A model generated the notes under the pieces. It saw nothing but the letters and a program-made list of their open reading frames with translations. It was not told where the DNA came from and did not search any database. From contig CM007316.1 in assembly GCA_000333855.2 (NCBI GenBank), positions 1,165,820 through 1,229,819 of the forward strand: a DNA stretch of 64,000 nt, in the 5' to 3' direction. This DNA is from Endotrypanum monterogeii (Eukaryota > Euglenozoa > Kinetoplastea > Trypanosomatida > Trypanosomatidae). Shown piece by piece: positions 61,468 through 64,000 of this stretch (position 1 is its first letter; the number at the start of each line of letters is the position of its first letter). A program made the position numbers and the translations under genes.

Positions 61468-62389
61468 TGACACGCCGGGGATGTACCTGCGTGTGCTTAC
61501 ATTTGGCACGTGTGTGCGTGGCGCCCGAGAATTGTTGGTGTGGCGGCAATGAACCTGGTGTGGTAGGCGGGAAGCTTGTGCTTGTCACCGCGCCATGGTT
61601 ACTCGTGCCTTGCCTTGGCTATTGGTACGTACACACAAAAGAGGCGCGGGGAGGAGGAGGTGGTTTCTCATTCTTTCAAATGCAAGCACAAGTTATAGGT
61701 TCTTGGATGTACCCCTGAGTATGAGCGAACCGCATCAGCGGATGGATGCCTCACCCTGGTGACGTCCACTACTACAATCCAGGAGGAAGGATAGGTGGAT
61801 GTTTGGGGTAGCATACATCTGACCATCTTTTTCTCCTTTTTTTTTTGTTTGCAGGCTCAACAGAAATAGGTTAAAGGGAACTCGCCTATCCCCCTCTTTT
61901 TTTTCAAAGAAAAAAAAAGAGGGGAAAGTGTTCGAGTCGAAGAGGTAAGAGTGCGTACATTATCTGAACAGCTGTGTGTGGTTGGTGTGACATGTTCCTG
62001 TGTGCTGATCTTCAACAGGTCTCTTCTCGCACAGTTATATCCACATGTTCGTCAGCGTGCAGGATTATTTCGTGTCGCAATTCGTGTGCGAGGGGAGGAT
62101 GTTTGCACGCACATCGGATCTTTTTATGGCGGTCCATGCGTCTCCACCTACAGGGAGAAATCGAGGCGTCGCAATTTTTTTTTCCAAACGCACCAATACG
62201 AATATACGCCCATGTATATATACATGTGTACGGTACGAAGGAGGGATGTCCCGGCAAAAAAAAACCCAGAGATACAGTGATCGACGGACCCAAGGGGTTA
62301 GTTCTAATTCCTGTTTATCATGTGTTCATAGCCTGTTCTCTGCTTCTGCACTCGAGGACGCAAAGGGCTAGGACATCTTTGGCCAGAGC
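61468..62389. other. Sequence downstream of the 1512-aa gene
   Basis: No intact gene. Contains a perfect 14-bp inverted repeat at 61891-61924 and short T-runs. Confidence 0.5.
61891..61924. other. Perfect 14-bp hairpin with 6-base loop
   Basis: The left arm CCCCTCTTTTTTTT (61891-61904) is the exact reverse complement of the right arm AAAAAAAAGAGGGG (61911-61924), with loop CAAAGA. In plus-strand RNA it would form in the 3' region of the 1512-aa gene. Confidence 0.8.
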
Positions 62390-63330
62390 CGCCTCGGTTC
62401 GGCGTGCAGCAGGGGCAGGGGCGGTCTCGACCAACATCGAAATGGGGCTGTACGAGTTTGCAACGCTTCTCTTACGCACCAGGGTTCGTCCTCCCGAAAC
62501 CTCAAGGCGGTTTTTATCCTCCCGAGCTGCAGAGCCACGACACGCTACTGCAGCAGACATCTCCATCATTACCGCATCCCGTTTCCACAGCATACGTGGG
62601 TGGAAACGTAGATCACAAAGTCGTCCCCCCGTCCCCCCGTACAGCGAGCGCAGATGTCTACATCGGCGCGCCGCGAGAGTGCTCCAGCGCTTTCCAACCT
62701 CAATTGCTAAATCCGTCTAGGGTGTGGGGTTCGGCCTTGGGGCGACTCCGCTGCACCGCATCAACGTAGGCTTCTGCGGATGCAACAGAAAGACTCGACG
62801 CTGATGCCGCCACTGAGGTGTGCGGACAGACGCGTACGGAGTTTTATGTCACTCGGGGGAAACGGTACTTCGATTGGAGAAGGTTGTCTTGAGGAGGTCT
62901 GCTGCTGCTGCTGCCACCTTCGAGACAGGGGCTAGGGTGCCTGGAGGGACACGTCCACTCAATTACCCGTGGCCCCCAGCAACCGCGCAGCCCTTACATT
63001 GGTAGTCGAGATAGATCAGCTGCGACCGAAACAGTACTGGAGTTTGACACGATGCACACGAAAGACCTGTCCACGAAGCGCATGTTAATTGAAGTTAGTC
63101 CACAACTCCAGGGCGGAATTCCCAGTTTAACGGTGAGTAGGGGCAATCATTATGCTGGCTAAGATACTCGTTGGTGTTGTTGTTCACGCTGTCTTCGGGT
63201 ATACTCGCAGTCATCGATGTTCCGTGCAGTTTCCGGATGCGGTGCTTGATGACGCGTTGAGAGAGCTTTCCCGTTTGTATTATGCTGAGGAGTCGCGGAC
63301 GGCTACGTCAGACGCCATATGAGTCTGAAG
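62390..63330 (+). pseudogene. Possible decayed coding region
   Basis: Several short plus-strand frames in this stretch have protein-like composition and GC-rich third positions but are broken by stops and frame changes. Examples are a segment at about 62404-62769 containing YAPGFVLPKPQGGFYPPELQ, one at 62820-63005, one at about 62990-63160 containing LEFDTMHTKDLSTKRMLIEV, and an ATG-to-stop frame of 56 codons at 63152-63322 with PDAVLDDALRELSRLYYAEE. Together they could be an eroded gene. No family is recognised, and ordinary 3' UTR sequence remains possible. Confidence 0.3.
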
Positions 63331-64000
63331 GGGGAGGGGGCTCATGGTGCATTTCATGGCAGCAGCTACACTTCTCGACTCCGCCGCGCTCGTCGCTGGA
63401 TCGTGTGAAATGGTCCCCGGTACTACTGTAGAGGGGTCACACCTCGCTGATTTCGCTACAGCAACTACTTATACTAGCCGAGGACTGCCGGGAGTGCTGA
63501 AGAGGACGGAGCGAGGGGTTCACTAGACTCTCTGCGCCCGCGAGAAAATAGTTCTTTGTGGGGATGGGATACTCATGTTGCCTCCTTGAGCACTAGGCAC
63601 AACAGCAAGAGCAGCGTCAAACACGAGGCCACCGACGCGTGCCGCCAGGGGTGGTTTGGGGTGCGTGCTTTGGAGGAAGTTTTTTTTTTTTTCTAGCGCA
63701 GCCCGAGGTCTCAGCTGCGATGATAGTGTCGGTGGGTAATGAATTGCCGTCGGAGGGAGGTGATCTCTCTCCTGAGGTTTTCCTGATCTTCACGATAGAG
63801 AGTACATGCGCTGTGACGAACCCATCGACATCATGTGAGCCCTTTTTTTGGGGGGGATGAGGATTTGGCAGGTGTGCTTATTTCACACTCGTGCGCAGTG
63901 CTACCTCATGGCATGTCTCTTCGCCGTAGCGGCAGAGCTGTGTGTTTGGGGCTCAGCCACTATTTTGGGCATGGTCTTTTCTCCCCCTCTTTTCTCTCTA
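63331..64000. other. Right edge, no intact gene
   Basis: Short frames at 63344-63526 and 63720-63857 have some protein-like character but no recognisable motif. They may continue the decayed region to the left or be UTR. The last ~25 bases are pyrimidine-rich, as would precede a splice acceptor of the next gene outside the window. Confidence 0.4.

Noticed and set aside
1..64000. CRISPR arrays, bacterial operons, insertion sequences, phage or plasmid origins
   Set aside because: Searched by eye and none present; the window is eukaryotic trypanosomatid nuclear DNA. Short tandem repeats are simple microsatellites.

Overview
The window is nuclear DNA from a trypanosomatid of the Leishmaniinae (Leishmania, Endotrypanum or Porcisia-like). 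All protein genes are single uninterrupted reading frames in long same-strand runs. Intergenic spacers carry pyrimidine tracts followed by AG, as expected for spliced-leader trans-splicing, and many TA, GT and CA microsatellites. An interspersed repeat resembling the Leishmania SIDER2 degenerate retroposon occurs three times. Several products are typical of the group (AIR9-like cytoskeletal protein, ROCO GTPase, mitochondrial ABCB half-transporter). From memory, NDKb and ABCB3 both lie on Leishmania chromosome 32, so synteny with that chromosome is likely but unchecked.

Layout. Bases 1-5514 hold five minus-strand genes: a 3'-incomplete nucleoside diphosphate kinase, MCM7, tubulin cofactor A, a TXNDC9-like thioredoxin-fold protein and a short secreted or membrane protein. 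A gene-free divergent strand-switch region follows (5515-10656). It contains two strongly GT-biased stretches of opposite polarity, each pointing toward its own gene cluster, which fits paired bidirectional Pol II start regions. From 10657 onward every convincing gene is on the plus strand: NTAQ1, an 852-aa unknown, a two-TM protein, COA6, EMC6, two tandem CNNM-like transporters, AIR9-like, an EngB-type GTPase, a J-protein, PP4 catalytic subunit, a ROCO GTPase, a 1090-aa unknown, a 117-aa membrane protein, an SP-RING SUMO ligase, an ABCB3/Atm1-like transporter and a 1512-aa unknown. Beyond 61.5 kb there is only broken coding-like sequence.

The genes share no single pathway. They are housekeeping genes of a polycistronic transcription unit: replication (MCM7), tubulin folding (TBCA, TXNDC9), N-degron processing (NTAQ1), ER and mitochondrial assembly (EMC6, COA6, EngB-like, ABCB3) and signalling (PP4C, ROCO, SIZ1).

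Assembly cautions. There are N gaps at 30896-31085 and 55461-55470, both inside or beside copies of the SIDER2-like repeat. The sequence bordering the first gap differs from its sister copies almost only by A/T-to-G/C changes, which suggests base-calling error. The first ~52 bases are an inverted, diverged piece of NDPK coding sequence that replaces the kinase C-terminus.
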